In this document: positions 1-11,998 of the stretch, one piece after another
Numbering within the stretch: position 1 is the stretch's first letter
Layout of the letters: the number at the start of each line of letters is the position of its first letter
From: Datisca glomerata
Lineage: Eukaryota > Streptophyta > Magnoliopsida > Cucurbitales > Datiscaceae
NCBI GenBank assembly: GCA_003255025.1
Contig: QANY01006259.1
Span: 1,295,664 to 1,359,663, forward strand
Direction: 5' to 3'
DNA length: 64,000 nucleotides
Notes under the pieces: generated by a model
What the model was told of the DNA's origin: nothing
Databases searched by the model: none
Seen by the model: the letters and a program-made list of their open reading frames with translations, nothing else
Program-made: the position numbers and the translations under genes

Positions 1-1309
1 AAGAAAAAGATAACAAATGGTTGATCGTATTTATGTTAGTCCCCACTTGAGAAAATGTCCTTTCTAACAAAAAAGGAATAATTTCACACTTCTTTTTCTA
101 TTATTTCCACACGACTAGTCGTTTTCTTGCTTTGATAGTTTCTTAGAATTGAAGACTTACAAAATTAGTCTTTCCATGAATGGAAGGTAGTGGGGGAGAG
201 TATGGCGGGGAATAATGCAATTGGGCTAAGCATTGATGCACCACATGATTGAAATCACGTGGTAGCAATCAATTGTGTTACCATTTTCTCAACATTATTC
301 CCCGCCAATCACTCTTTCTAGTCAATGTCAGAAGGTACTGTCCGTATATAATTATCAAGTTAATGATTTGAGAAAAGTACATCATGCCCGAGTCTAATTT
401 AAATTATAATACCTAAATTGGAATTATACCCTGGGCTTTAACTGTTTAACAAAATGACTTCTCAACTTCTTTTAAATAAAATTCCAACGTTTTAAATTAC
501 AAAAAATAAAAAAAATATGTCGAATTTTCAATTCAAACTGAACAAATGGTCATAAGTTTTTTTTACCAAAATAGCGGAAATTTGCCGGAGTAAATAATTT
601 ATTTATAAAAATTATAATTTTTTACATTATATATGCAAATTATAATTTTTTACACCTTAGATTTTCAAAGTCTCTTCACAAACCAAAGTGTCATTTTCAT
701 AATTTAAAAAGTCTAGTGGGTAAAAATGTCATTTTGAAAGTAAAGGAGTGTTTTTTGCTAAAGCGGTTAAAATTCATTAATGTATATTTTGTATTTGGCT
801 CTCCTTTATTTACACAAAGTTAGTTAACAATGATGGACAAAAGGTTGATTTTTAAGACAATTCGTTTTAGAATTTGATTACGAAAACACAAATGTTTCTA
901 AAGTCAACTAGGAACGAACTTATTTTAATTACGAAAACAGAAATCTTTGCCAAAAAATTAAAAATAATCATCTTATTCCTATTACAATGTTTTATCTTTT
1001 TCACCTATTTTCTATTCTAGGCTGCAAGAAGTTGAATAGAATCAACCTCATCACATCATCATGCGTTTGACAACGTTGAAGTACATACGATGTCACATAA
1101 AAATCATTCTGAGCATCATGATACTATATAACATTATATGATGTCACACGGAAATGATTCTGAGTACCTATTAGTCTCTATTTTATAACATTTCTTAAAT
1201 ACATAATTATAATGGCATATAATAATATGAATTTAATATTGATAAGAAAAATGATATTATGATGAAGATAAATATAATTTTAATGAAAACTATTTTAAAA
1301 GTCATGCTT
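1..1309. other. Intergenic, no gene seen
   Basis: This is A+T-rich sequence with homopolymer runs and no reading frame that resembles a protein. Two short stretches near 1080 and 1140 repeat a 'gatgtcacA-aaatgattctgag'-like phrase, a small local duplication. I see nothing else that can be supported. Confidence 0.6.
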
Positions 1310-1515
1310 GTAGGCTCGACCCTCCATCCCCAATCAATAGCTGACCATAAGCCTGAGCCCATGATGGAGCTTGGACTTTTGTATTTCAGACTGGGCTAGC
1401 CCAGCCTAGCTCATAGGCTGGTCAATGGCCCGTCAGACCAAGATCGGGTTAGGGGCATGGCCAACAATTTTTGGAACCGGCCGGCCAGGCCAGGCCCTTT
1501 GACGACCCTGATTGA
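1310..1515. mobile_element. Possible end of a hAT-like element (GC-rich patch)
   Basis: A sharply G+C-rich block rich in GGCCCG/AGCCC words sits in A+T-rich surroundings. It ends at about 1510 in gacgaccctg, whose complement begins CAGGGTCGTC. Plant hAT elements often have ends starting CAGGG followed by GGCCCGGCCC-like subterminal sequence, so this is probably one end of a non-autonomous hAT element. I found no matching second end and no 8-bp target duplication, so the call is tentative. Confidence 0.25.
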
Positions 1516-2640
1516 GAGTTGCAAAATATTACTGATGGTTAATGGGTTTTTGTTGTTTGAAGTGTGCAGTGTGGTTTTCACTTGTGAAAAATATAATAAA
1601 TTTTATGAATTACTGTTACATATAGTAGAGATCAGAATTATGTAATAATGATTAGAATAATGATCAGAGTTGCGAGTAGATTGATTATTTTACTTTTATC
1701 TTTCAGCTTTGCAAGTAATATACAGAGTGAAAAACTGCTTTTCAGAGGTAGGTTTAAGCCTTGATATATTTGGTGGTTGTTTCGTGGTTAGAAAATGTTT
1801 CTAGTTTTGGATGAAGAAAATGGGCCTTTTTTAACCAAATTATCTCTCCCCGTCTTTTAGTAGGAAGGGGACCGAGACCCACCAAAAGGACACTATCTAA
1901 GCACACCCCATCTGTATATGGTCACATGGAATTCACGTGTCCCTCAACCCCCAATCAGCCTGAGGTCCCACTTACCAGCCTATTAGCCTAAAGCTGCAGG
2001 GTTTGAAAAGTATGCTCCATTGGTTCTGATATTGGCCCACATCCCTCACGATGAGACACACACGTTTCCTGTCTGACGAAATGTTCTTTTTATAATTAAC
2101 GTTGGATTTATTTATGGAAAAATTATAAAAATGTTCAGAATTTTTTTTATTATAATAATAATTAAACCTGTTTTTTCCTATTATTTTCTCATTTCATCAT
2201 TCGCTTTGAGTTTGTTACATTTGGGGAAAGGACCCCTCCTTATTGGATCTCTCCGATTTGGGTCGTTGAATTTAAACTGTAAAATTACAAAAAGAGAAAA
2301 TGACATGATTAGATTATATAGAACATATTAAGTTCACCAAACTGAGTGGTGCTTTCCAAAGCACCTCAGTGGGATTTGGATATAATATTAGTCCACACAC
2401 TCATTCATGATGCTCTAGATCTGTAACTTAAGAAAATCCACGTGTTATTGAAAACTTCATCATGGTAGCCATCCGGCAATTGGCTAACGGCCAATTCTTC
2501 CTCATCTCTTGACGATCTTCTTTCTGATCTCTACGTTACCCCTACATTTCCTAGGGACAATGATTAATACCTGCAAAATTAATAAAACCATCATTAAATA
2601 TATTATGCATCAACATTAGATATTAAGATGTTCAAATATA
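1516..2640. other. Intergenic, no gene seen
   Basis: A+T-rich sequence without a supportable coding region. The short open frames here have no recognisable motif. A stretch near 1860-2080 is somewhat richer in G+C, with words such as ccacttacc, but shows no gene structure. Confidence 0.5.
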
Positions 2641-2642
2641 TT

Positions 2643-3040
2643 ATGCTCTATTCCTTGGATTGTGGTAGGTGATTTCAATCACTTCCTAAACAGTAATGAA
2701 AAATATGGAGGTGATCCTTTTGACTTCTCAAGAGTTAGAAGATTTAGTAATTCTATTAATGCTTGTCATTTAATTGATGTTAATGCCAAAGATCATTATT
2801 TTACATGGAGGAATGGGAGGCATGAGGAGGATTTTATCCAAGAAACGTTAGGTAGAGTCCTTATTAATGGTTGTGGTCTTGATAACTTTCCACATATTGA
2901 AGTGAATATCCCTCCTAACTTAGGCCCTAACCATAATAAGATTCTTATTTCTCTTGAGAATTATCATCCTAAGGCTAGAAAAATTGTTAAGTTTGAGACC
3001 AAATGGTTTCTTGAAGAGTCTTATGATCATATAACGACAT
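2643..3040 (+). pseudogene. LINE (L1-type) endonuclease fragment
   Basis: About 130 codons are open and resemble the middle of the apurinic-type endonuclease domain of plant L1 LINEs. Visible is PWIVVGDFN, the usual 'GDFN' catalytic-site motif of exonuclease/endonuclease/phosphatase proteins, followed by an NEKYGG phrase and a later FTWRN phrase typical of these elements. The apparent start is GTG and the upstream half of the domain is missing. The reading frame continues past about 3040 into unrelated sequence that looks like a gene leader, so the LINE piece is truncated at both ends. It is a dead fragment with no reverse transcriptase attached. Confidence 0.7.
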
Positions 3041-3249
3041 CATTTTGCCTTGAATACAGTAGGCAAAACGACGTCATGTGGGTTAGATTTAGGGTTTGTG
3101 GTTCTTTAAATATATGTTCATTTCTTCAGAAAATATGTGGGAAATTGTTTGTTGTTTTTGAGTTTGTTCCATTTGGTGACTTTACTATGTTTTTTTGCTC
3201 CAATTTCATGTTTTATGTCTGTGTTTTTAACTGTGAAACCATTTTGGGT

Positions 3250-3303
3250 CCTGTTCAGGAACTTATAAAGAAGCCATTAGTTTTACGTGCTGGCTATAAT
3301 TCT
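3250..3303 (+). pseudogene. Out-of-order spermine/spermidine-synthase-like exon piece
   Basis: After a possible splice acceptor (cctgttcag), the frame reads GPVQELIKKP and then a short LRAG phrase. It resembles the GPAQELxEKPF...ALRPGG segment that follows the catalytic DSSD motif in plant spermidine and spermine synthases. In a normal gene this segment lies downstream of the parts found at 3595-4425, but here it lies upstream of them. Either the pseudogene has been rearranged or remnants of two copies are adjacent. The match is short, so confidence is moderate to low. Confidence 0.4.
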
Positions 3304-3540
3304 TGAAAACATTCGTCTAAATGTTCACCAACCTCAAACTATTCCAAGGAAACTGATTGAGGTCTATGTTTCTTGATAGGATCATGGAGTTTTGATTCTT
3401 CTTCATCGTTCTGCCACTTCAAGTAATTAGGCAATCACAACTTACTGGAAAGTGATATAGCTTACAGATAACTGGACTGGGATAAAGAATTTAGAAAATG
3501 GCAATAACAAACAATCCCTTTGGAATTGTAGTGAAAATAG

Positions 3541-4426
<886 letters not shown>

Positions 4427-5604
4427 TGGAGTGCAAGCGGTTCGGTTGATGAGATTTTATTAAACTGAACCGTAAATATAGATTTTCGTACATAAAAACT
4501 GATCGAACAGTCTAAAGTATAGGAATCGAGTCGAACCGTGAAATCTGCTTCGATTCGACTCGGTTTTTGTTGTTTGTACTGTTAAAGAAAAAAAGCACAG
4601 TTTCAAGGGAAAGCAAAAACGAAGATGGAACAATTTTTTGTTACAGAGGAGAGGAGCTAATGGAAAAGAAAAAGAGGGTAAAAAAGAACAAACAACGGGA
4701 TATTTCAGACTCTTTATTTTGGGAAAGGAAAAGAACCATTCAAGTCTAATAAGTGAGAAGAACGAGATGATAAAAAGCCACTAAAATTGACCCTTTTGAA
4801 TCCAAATGGAAAAAGGAAAGATAAATGAGTAGATAATGAAACTTGAAAAAAATCCCAAAATCCATCATTTATGTTAGGCTTCAATACCAGACAAAAGCTT
4901 TAGTAAAAAGAAAAAAAATCCACAGAGGTAAGTGGCACTTCCATGAGACTAAGGCAGATAAAGGAGCATAAGGAGGTGAAAAATAACAATCTTTTCTTCA
5001 AATTTAAACCCTAGGCCTTCTCATAACTTACCAGAACGCACGAGAGAAAAATGAGCTGTGAAAGAACAGACTGAAACGAGAGAGGGAGAGAATGAGATGC
5101 GACGGCGAGAGAAAGTTCGAGATTGGCTAGAGTTTGGTCACATAGAGGCTGCCTGTGGAACACCACAACGAGGTAGCTCCAGATCGGGGGGAGGCTGACC
5201 ACACGGGCTTCTAATAGAACAAGAGAGAGACGGTAAGCGGCGCCAAAACACAATAAAAAATGAGGTGTGGATAGGATTTGTTGCCTAAAAGTCTGTAAGT
5301 ACTGAAAAACAAAACAAAAAAGACATCAGGGGCGAACCTGTGCTAGGAAGCTTATAATTATGTGTTTAAAAGCCAATGAGCTAATCACCTAAGATGTGAA
5401 ATAAAAATGCTAGTTTTAATATGTATAGTGTGGTTTGGTTTTAACCGGTTTTTACTCACTTAACCACAAACCGAACCACAAAGTGTGGTTTTTCACTTGC
5501 TAAAACCAATGGAAATAAATTAAATAGAAAAATCAATTGAACCAACTCGGTTCGGTTTGGTTCAGCTCAGTTTATTCGTTTTTCCAGTTTCGCTTACACT
5601 CCTG
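4427..5604. mobile_element. Non-autonomous hAT-like element
   Basis: The left edge reads tggagtgcaagcggttcggt. The right edge, read on the other strand, is caggagtgtaagcgaaactg. The two are imperfect terminal inverted repeats of the GTGTAAGCG/GTTCGGTT type common in plant hAT-like miniature elements. Both subterminal zones (4440-4560 and 5420-5600) are rich in 'ggttcggtt' and its complement, while the centre is unrelated and codes for nothing I recognise. No clear 8-bp target duplication is visible (tctgggag on the left, ttttagta on the right), so the exact ends are uncertain. It interrupts the aminopropyltransferase pseudogene. Confidence 0.5.
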
Positions 5605-5737
5605 TTTTAGTATCTTTTTAATTAAAAATATGTTATTTCTTTCTTATATGATATAAGATTCTTATTTGATAACAGGAGCCGTAAAATCTCATTAAACAAC
5701 GTCATATAGGGGTTGAAATTTTTTATAAAAAGTAAGA

Positions 5738-5884
5738 TACTACAGGGATTTTCACAAGAGGCGTTGCGCCTTGTGAAAATCACGAATTTTAATATAAAGG
5801 GATGTCACAGACGTCACATGATCCATGTAGATTACTTTTCATATGGATATTTACTTTTTATAGGATGTCATATTTTTTGTAGTG
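5738..5884. mobile_element. Small CACTA-like MITE with an internal hairpin
   Basis: This 147-bp unit starts tactacaggg and ends ttttttgtagtg, the complement of cactacaaaaaa, so the ends match the CACTACA-type tips of CACTA elements. Flanking triplets are aga and aaa, one mismatch from a 3-bp duplication. Close to the left end, 5747-5758 (gattttcacaag) is perfectly complementary to 5770-5781, making a 12-bp stem around an 11-base loop. There is no coding capacity. Confidence 0.4.
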
Positions 5885-6079
5885 AAAGAAATAATTTTGT
5901 GAAAAGAGTACTTATATTAAAAGAAATCTTCCTTACCTAAGGGTGCGATTGTCCAACCTGAACTGAAATCGAAGGATTATCAGCAATTTTCTTCATGGTT
6001 TTCGAACAATCGTAGTGGTGTTTGGCTGACATGCGACGCAGCCTTCTCGAGTTCTTCGTTGTCTTGTGGATTAGGGTTA

Positions 6080-6518
6080 ATTGCTTGAAGTAAAGTTGGG
6101 GCTCTTTTATTCTTCTCAGGTCTTCGGGTCAGGGCCTTCTCAGCAGCCCATGGGGAGATCTTGGCTATTATAGAGGTTTTTATGTGGGCTACGTCAGATT
6201 CTAAACTTGCCATTTGTTATATTAAGTCCCATAGTTACACTGATTGGAGATTTTTTAACCCTGTTTGTGATGTCCATAATCTGTTTTCTAGTTCTAGCTT
6301 TTATTTTGAGCTAGCTTGGTTAGTAGAGAATTTAATACTATTGCTCATGCGGTTGCTAAGAACAGTCTAGGTTTGGATAGTGTTGAGTTGAATAATTCTC
6401 ACTACTTTAGTTATATTTTCAGATTATGTGAGACTGAAAATCTTTTTGTAATTGGTGGTTTTAAACCTCCCCAACTTTTTTTTGTTCATCTTATTGGTTT
6501 TGGTTGATAAAAAAAATA
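6080..6518 (+). pseudogene. LINE 3' fragment: RNase H-like domain with A-tail
   Basis: Two overlapping frames, shifted near 6320, read like the RNase H-like (RVT_3-type) domain found at the 3' end of plant L1 LINEs. The first carries an AHGEILAI phrase and a TSDSKLAICYI phrase. The second carries SREFNTIAHAVAKNSLG, the typical 'N..AH..A' closing helix. An A-rich run at 6509-6518 follows the end and fits a LINE poly-A tail. The fragment is 5'-truncated, as is usual for LINEs, and frameshifted. The domain could also come from a host RNase H-like gene, but the A-tail favours a LINE. Confidence 0.6.
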
Positions 6519-7531
6519 TAGAAACATCTTTTATTCAAATAATTACGCTAAAAAATTGTTCACTGCCGTTATCATGATCGGAATCATCATCCATAGCTAT
6601 TATACTTTAATAGTTGTACCAACATCTATTATAAATAAATTGAGATATTCTTGATTATATCATCTAAGATCGAAAAGAGATTGATTATCTATCAAACTTT
6701 CATAATATATCTCCAATTCATTGTAGAAATGAGTTAGAAATCATCGTTAATCAAACCAAGTCTGACACTACGTGAATACGTGGTTCAGATAGAATTTAGT
6801 GTGTTTAGAGTTAAAAGATTTCCAACCATCCTATTTGGAGAGAGATTGAAAACGATTTTGCATGAGACGAAAATTTAGGGAGGGTTTTAGATTTATGTCT
6901 TCTATAACATCGATTTTTAAAAAATGGACAATACTTTTCTCATGACCTATCTAGGAGGAGCTCCTCCTGACCGTTAACTTGACCCAATAAAATAAAATCA
7001 TGTGTTAAATAATTATTTATTTTATGCTTAATTAAAATTGTGATGAGTCTCACTAAATTTATTTTATTAAATTGGAACTAGCGTAACTTAAATTAAACAT
7101 AAAAAATAATACGTGACCTTATTAGACAAAATCAACGGTCAGGGAGAAGTATTATATCATTTAAAAACCAGGGTACGTGAGTTTAAATTTACTGAGTCGT
7201 TACTGTATTGCGGTGGTTAACTGCTGCTATATAACTTATCAAGCACTGACTATACTGTTTAGGAAGTCACCTGACCCAACCTAAAATTTCCCGGAAAATG
7301 CCAGAATCACATTTTTGCATAAGGAGGTTAAAAAAGTTGTAAATGTAAAAAGAGAAATCATATTAAGACTAGATGCTTCATTAGAATATGTCATTTTATC
7401 ATATACTAAAAACCTACATTGTAGGTAAGAAAGTGAAAAATTAGAAAGCTAATTAACACTCATTCATTTAACTATGTTATTGCTAATTCTTCCTCACATT
7501 TCTTAGAGATGGTAAACTTGGAGGGAAATTG
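6519..7531. other. Region downstream of the SPL8-like gene, no other gene
   Basis: A+T-rich sequence without coding signal. Because the neighbouring gene is read on the minus strand, the part nearest 7531 should hold its 3' untranslated region. I could not identify a convincing poly-A signal. Confidence 0.4.
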
Positions 7532-9122
7532 TTAGCCACTTGAAAAAAAAAGTGAACTTGATGAACCCGACGAAGCCGTAGCCTGATACGCCCTTTGTCG
7601 GAAGCAATCTAAAGAAATCCGTGGCGGTGATACTGCAACTGTTACCGATGATGATGAATGAGTTCCAGAATCTGCTCCTACCAAAATTCAGCAATCCAAA
7701 ATCCAATAAATTCACATTTTCTTAGTTAAATATTCTAGCTCCCCACAACCACTTTGTTAAATTAATTTCATTTTAGGTTATAAGTATCAAATTATTAATA
7801 AAATATGATTTTGATAAACAGAAAATTTGGGAAATAAAACATACTTGTAACAGTATCAGACGAAGTGTTTTGGGCGTGTGGCTTGGAAAGGTCATGACAC
7901 GGCTGAGTTTTTCGCCTGCGACGGTTGTGATCCGCTAGTCTCTTTCGGCAACTCCGCTTTCCATTATCGAACTCCGCAAGAAGGTGGAATCTACGACACC
8001 CATTTTCAACAACGATATCAGAATATTTTGTTAAAAGAAAATTATCAGATTAATTGACAGATGAACATATATAAGATTGAACTAATTAATTGCAGTTAGA
8101 ATCGATGATTAGCATGAGCTGTCAAGTGACACAACACAGCTGAGCCTTCACCCTGGGGATTAGCACTTATATTAAAGACGTTTCTTTGTAGTTTGATTGA
8201 ACTAATTGGGCATTTATCAAACTAAACCGTTTGAGACTATACTGCTTTTGTTAACTACTATACTACTAAAGGCGAAGCAGAAGGACGGTACGTAAAACCG
8301 GAAACCAAAGGAATGATTTTCACGGACGTAAATGCCCTCGGGATTTCCCCATGTGTACGGGAAACCAATCATTGCTGCAAAAGCGTGTTCAGGGGCATTT
8401 CGGTCACTTAAAGAAACACCGCTGTCTCACTCAAACCCCGGCTGCTTAGACACACAGAGTTAAGAGGGCATTTGAGTAATTGTGACGAACCTGCTGCACT
8501 GTTGGCAGAAACGCTGAGTCAAACCGGCGGCGATGACGGTGGAAGCCTTGGAATGAAACTCACAGACCTTGTGGCGACGGTGGTAGTGCTTGGCGTGAGT
8601 GAGATCAGCATTGCAGCCCTCGGCTTGACACCTTGGGGAATTGGACGAACCAGGCTCGGCCTGCCTTGACCGCCGGTAAAGCCGGTTCACAAAGTCGTCC
8701 TCTGAAGAGGAAAAGTACGTTCGGCCTCCCAAATTCAGCCCAATCCTTGATGCAAAGTCCATCGGCGGCTGAGTCACCTCCTCGTTCTTCGGCACCAGAA
8801 GGAACTCATTTCCGCCTCCTCCGGGAACGGGATCAAGCGGCAGCAACGGATGCGGCGCGTAGTGAGAAACACCCGGATCGGACCTCGGGTCATAGAACGA
8901 GGCCATATGGGAATGGGCTTGGTGGAGGTGGTCAAAATTGTGAGAGAAGCCGGCGGGTGTTTGTTGATGATGAACGAGCGTACTGTTGTGGTCAATGAAA
9001 GTGGTTTGAGAGGCGGCATAGTGGTCGAAGAACTGACGGCTCTGGTTGGGTCCATCAGCTGGTTCGGGTTCTTCCCCGGACAGCATCATCGTAGACGGGT
9101 TCCCCCATTCGTAGTCCAGCAT
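7532..9122 (-). CDS. SPL8: SBP-box transcription factor, SPL8-type (3 exons)
   Basis: Exons on the minus strand are 9122-8491, 7990-7845 and 7677-7532, giving 307 residues. Introns are 8490-7991 and 7844-7678. The N-terminus [10 protein letters not shown] and the [13 protein letters not shown] segment (about 126-138) match SPL8 proteins. The SBP domain starts at C165. The first zinc site is C165, C170, C187, H190. The second is C206, C209, H213, C225, and intron 1 splits codon 211 inside it, the conserved SBP intron position. The basic stretch [17 protein letters not shown] (222-238) is the usual nuclear signal. The C-terminal ISLDCFRQR motif also fits SPL8. The family binds GTAC-core promoters in the nucleus; Arabidopsis SPL8 acts in anther and gametophyte development and is not a miR156 target. 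No miR156 site was noticed here. All frames join without stops, so the gene looks intact. One oddity is that the first donor is gttcgt rather than gtaagt. Confidence 0.92.
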
Positions 9123-9157
9123 TTCCAGTGACGCTTTTGTTCGACGTGTTTTAAGCC

Positions 9158-9158
<1 letters not shown>

Positions 9159-9203
<45 letters not shown>

Positions 9204-9380
9204 AGCTGAAAATGATTACTCTGTTTAGAAGTAAACAAGAGAAGGAGAGAAAATCCCAATTACCAGTGCTAAATGTCTGAAAATATGAAGCAGAGGGGAT
9301 ATACTAATTCCAAATTCCCAACCTTGCCATTTTGAGACCCATTTCTCTACTCCTTTACCCCCTTTTTAAAACTTGCGCAC

Positions 9381-9423
<43 letters not shown>
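9159..9423. repeat. Inverted pair of GA and TC microsatellites upstream of SPL8
   Basis: A pure (AG)n tract fills 9159-9200 and a pure (TC)n tract fills 9385-9423, about 185 bp apart. They lie 37 and 263 bp upstream of the SPL8 start codon. Because they are complementary, a transcript covering both could fold into a long hairpin. As DNA, GA/CT tracts are the kind of site bound by plant BASIC PENTACYSTEINE proteins. Whether both lie in the transcribed leader is not shown by the sequence. Confidence 0.85.
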
Positions 9424-9425
<2 letters not shown>

Positions 9426-9500
9426 GGATCAAAAGATGAACCTTTTTAAGGCACCGTAGCTATTTGCAGCTAAAGGCTCTTCTTACTTTCTTCTTTCACT

Positions 9501-9508
9501 CTTATATC
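9501..9508 (-). promoter_or_regulatory. Possible TATA box of the SPL8 gene
   Basis: Read on the minus strand this is GATATAAG, about 80 bp upstream of the GA tract. It is the nearest TATA-like word upstream of both microsatellites. If used, transcription would start near 9470 and the leader would contain both tracts. It is one of several A+T-rich candidates. Confidence 0.25.
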
Positions 9509-9509
9509 T

Positions 9510-10965
9510 GCTGTAACTCAGTTATGAGGCGGCTTGTTCAGAGCGAGCGGATACTATTGTGTATGGGGATTGAATTACCAACCTTACTCACGTGACAGTC
9601 GCGAAATTTCTTCAAAGCCATTGCAATGAAATTCAGTGTTATGCTAGGCTACCCTCGTAGAAAAACTTTAACTTACCGCACCTCTCATTTGTTAATATTA
9701 AAATATTTATTTTATTTATATTTTAAGAATACCTTACAATATAAAAAATATATACATATAAATTCAAATAATAAGGGAGAATAACGGAACTTAAAATTAG
9801 CTCAAGAGTTTTAAATAATTTTAATAATATTTCTAGGGTGACTAAATATTTGATAAAATTTTAAGTAATTAAGAGTGTGAATTATTTATAGATTAGTGTT
9901 TTATGATTTATTAAAATGGTTTGATAAACTAATCGATAAATTATTGACACATCATTTAATTCTTTAAAATTTGATCAATTATTTGATCGATATATGTTAT
10001 TCTATTTTTAAACATCACATTTTTTATATGATATATATATATATATATATATAAAATGTTAGAAAGTTTTTTTGGTATATCATAAATATTATATTGTTAA
10101 TATAGTAGATATTGGAAATGTTTCTTCAAATAATCCTTTTAATTTATAAAATTGAGATTTTTTTAAGCAACAAAAAGCAAAATTCATAAAATCGCGTAAA
10201 CTAAAAATAAAATTCCTAAATAAAATTGGAGGCTTTTTCTATCTTAAAAACAAAGTTAAAATCGGATATCACGAAATGGCCACGTGGTGGTGGACTAATG
10301 GTATTAAAATAATGGGACCCACTGAACTGAGTCTTCGACCAGTTATCTATAATTGTAGGTGATTGTCATTGTGGGGCTTTACAAGTATTTATGACTCAAG
10401 TTAAAAAAAAAATGTATTTATGACACTCACTTATTTGTTTTGAAAAATAATCGGTTTTCACTTAGAAAGTGACCTTCCCTAGTCTATCACCAAATTCATC
10501 CGACATTCATTTCATTTGTTCGCTGATACGTGGCACTTACTTTATAAGTCATTTCAGAATGAGAATTAGAATATCACTTAAAATTTAATTTGAACTTTTT
10601 TATTGTTTAATAGATATATAAAATAAAGGTTTGTGGTACGATATCAGTGATATCATTCTCGGTAACGTAACGAGAATATAAATTTGTATTGTTATGTAAT
10701 AATGTTTTATTTAAATTAAATGTATCAATTCTTATCGTGATTCACATATATTAAATTTGTTTTAAGAAAATAATATGATTCCTATGCCATCCCGGAAAAT
10801 AATAATGAGAGAAGTGTAAATATTTGTTCGGTATGAAAAATCATCTACGAACAAATAATAAATATCATAATTTAGAGAGAGAATGAGAGAATAAAAATAT
10901 CGCCATTTACATGAAAAACCCTTAAAGGGAAGAACTATCACGGGGAGATCGTTGATATTCACTGA
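9510..10965. other. Upstream region of SPL8, A+T-rich, no gene
   Basis: The first part is the likely promoter region of the minus-strand gene. The rest is A+T-rich spacer with an (AT)n microsatellite near 10,030-10,050. No coding region is supported. Confidence 0.45.
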
Positions 10966-11677
10966 TGTAAAGAATTTCACATAGTTGTTGATAAGAGAAG
11001 AGAGGAATGGTAATGTCTTTTGTTGAGGTTTGCTTATGTCTCTTACTTTCTTTTTACATGAACATGTGCTTATAAGCCTTACAATAATAAAAATATCAGA
11101 TGAGGTTCGCCCATTCCTGGGATCCCTTTTCTTCTTTATCTTACATTTGTCACGTTCAGCCGACCATCAATTGATACCACATGAAACTTCTCTGTGGTTT
11201 TGAGCCAATTAGTCAGAATCACTTGATGACTGACCAATCTGTCTTGTCCAAGTGATGCAACTCAAACCACGACTACTTGACTGTCAGGGTGAACCCTCCG
11301 TTTCATTCTGATGTTCTGTCCTGTCCTGGAGGTAATGATTCTCCATTCTCGAGATGTCGGTTCCTGTTCTTGAAGCGATGATCCCCATTCTCGAGATGTC
11401 GGTTCCAGTTCTGGAGGCGATGATCTTCCGTTCTCAAGATGACGGTTACCATTTTAGAGGCGATGATCTCTCATTCTCGAGATGTAGGTTCCCATTCTGG
11501 AGGTCATGATCTCCCGTTCTCGAGATGTTGGTTCCCGTTCTGGAAGCGATGATCTCCCATTCTCGAGATGTCTCGTGACTTCTGCCAATCATCCATTTCT
11601 GCTTTCTCGACGCTTCTCATGAGTCCTGGTGAGTCATTTTTATTACTCGTGACAGTGAAGTATTTTTTACCTATTCA
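10966..11677 (-). mobile_element. Solo LTR of a Tat-lineage Ty3/gypsy element
   Basis: Read on the minus strand, this 712-bp block begins TGAATAGGTAAAAAATA and ends in TTCTTTACA. It matches the LTRs at 20,777, 34,420 and 43,543 (TGAACAGGTAAAAAAT ... CTTTACA) at the ends and through much of the body. Neither flank looks like a primer site, polypurine tract or internal region, so it is a solo LTR. The 5-bp flanks are actga and agaag, so no target duplication is preserved. Inside, a 43-bp unit is repeated six times (start of each 'cattctcgag' at 11,344, 11,386, 11,429, 11,472, 11,515 and 11,558). Confidence 0.75.
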
Positions 11678-11998
11678 AGAAGTAAAAAAATATCTCTTTT
11701 GTTTGATGTGTATTTTATTGTTCTTTTCGGTCTTTTTTCTATTTCGGTTCTTGCCAGCTGTTTCTTGTTTGATTTAGGGAGGCATTAACATTTTCAGTTT
11801 AGAGAATTTTTATTTATATTTATGCATAAAAATCAAACATTCAGAAATACTTTAATTGATGTTAAAAATTTACTTTTTTCGTTGTGGAAAAGGGTTATAA
11901 TCACAGTTCCCTCTTTATAAGTATGAGCATGCTACAACCTAATATTTCAGTTAACAACGTATGCTTAACTTATATTTGAGAGTATGTCTAACTTATTT
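11678..11998. other. Spacer, no gene
   Basis: A+T-rich sequence between the solo LTR and the next LINE fragment. I see nothing recognisable. Confidence 0.4.

Noticed and set aside
1457..1645. 62-codon frame starting near the GC-rich patch
   Set aside because: It spans the probable transposon end and A+T-rich flank and has no motif.
5011..5253. 80-codon minus-strand frame in the hAT-like element
   Set aside because: No domain, no splice partners, and it lies in the variable centre of a non-autonomous transposon.
8472..9131. Plus-strand open frames overlapping the SPL8-like exon
   Set aside because: They lie antisense to a clearly coding exon, have no motif, and are open only because of that exon's codon composition.
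10961..11682. Target-site duplication around the solo LTR
   Set aside because: The flanking pentamers are actga and agaag, which do not match, so no duplication can be claimed.
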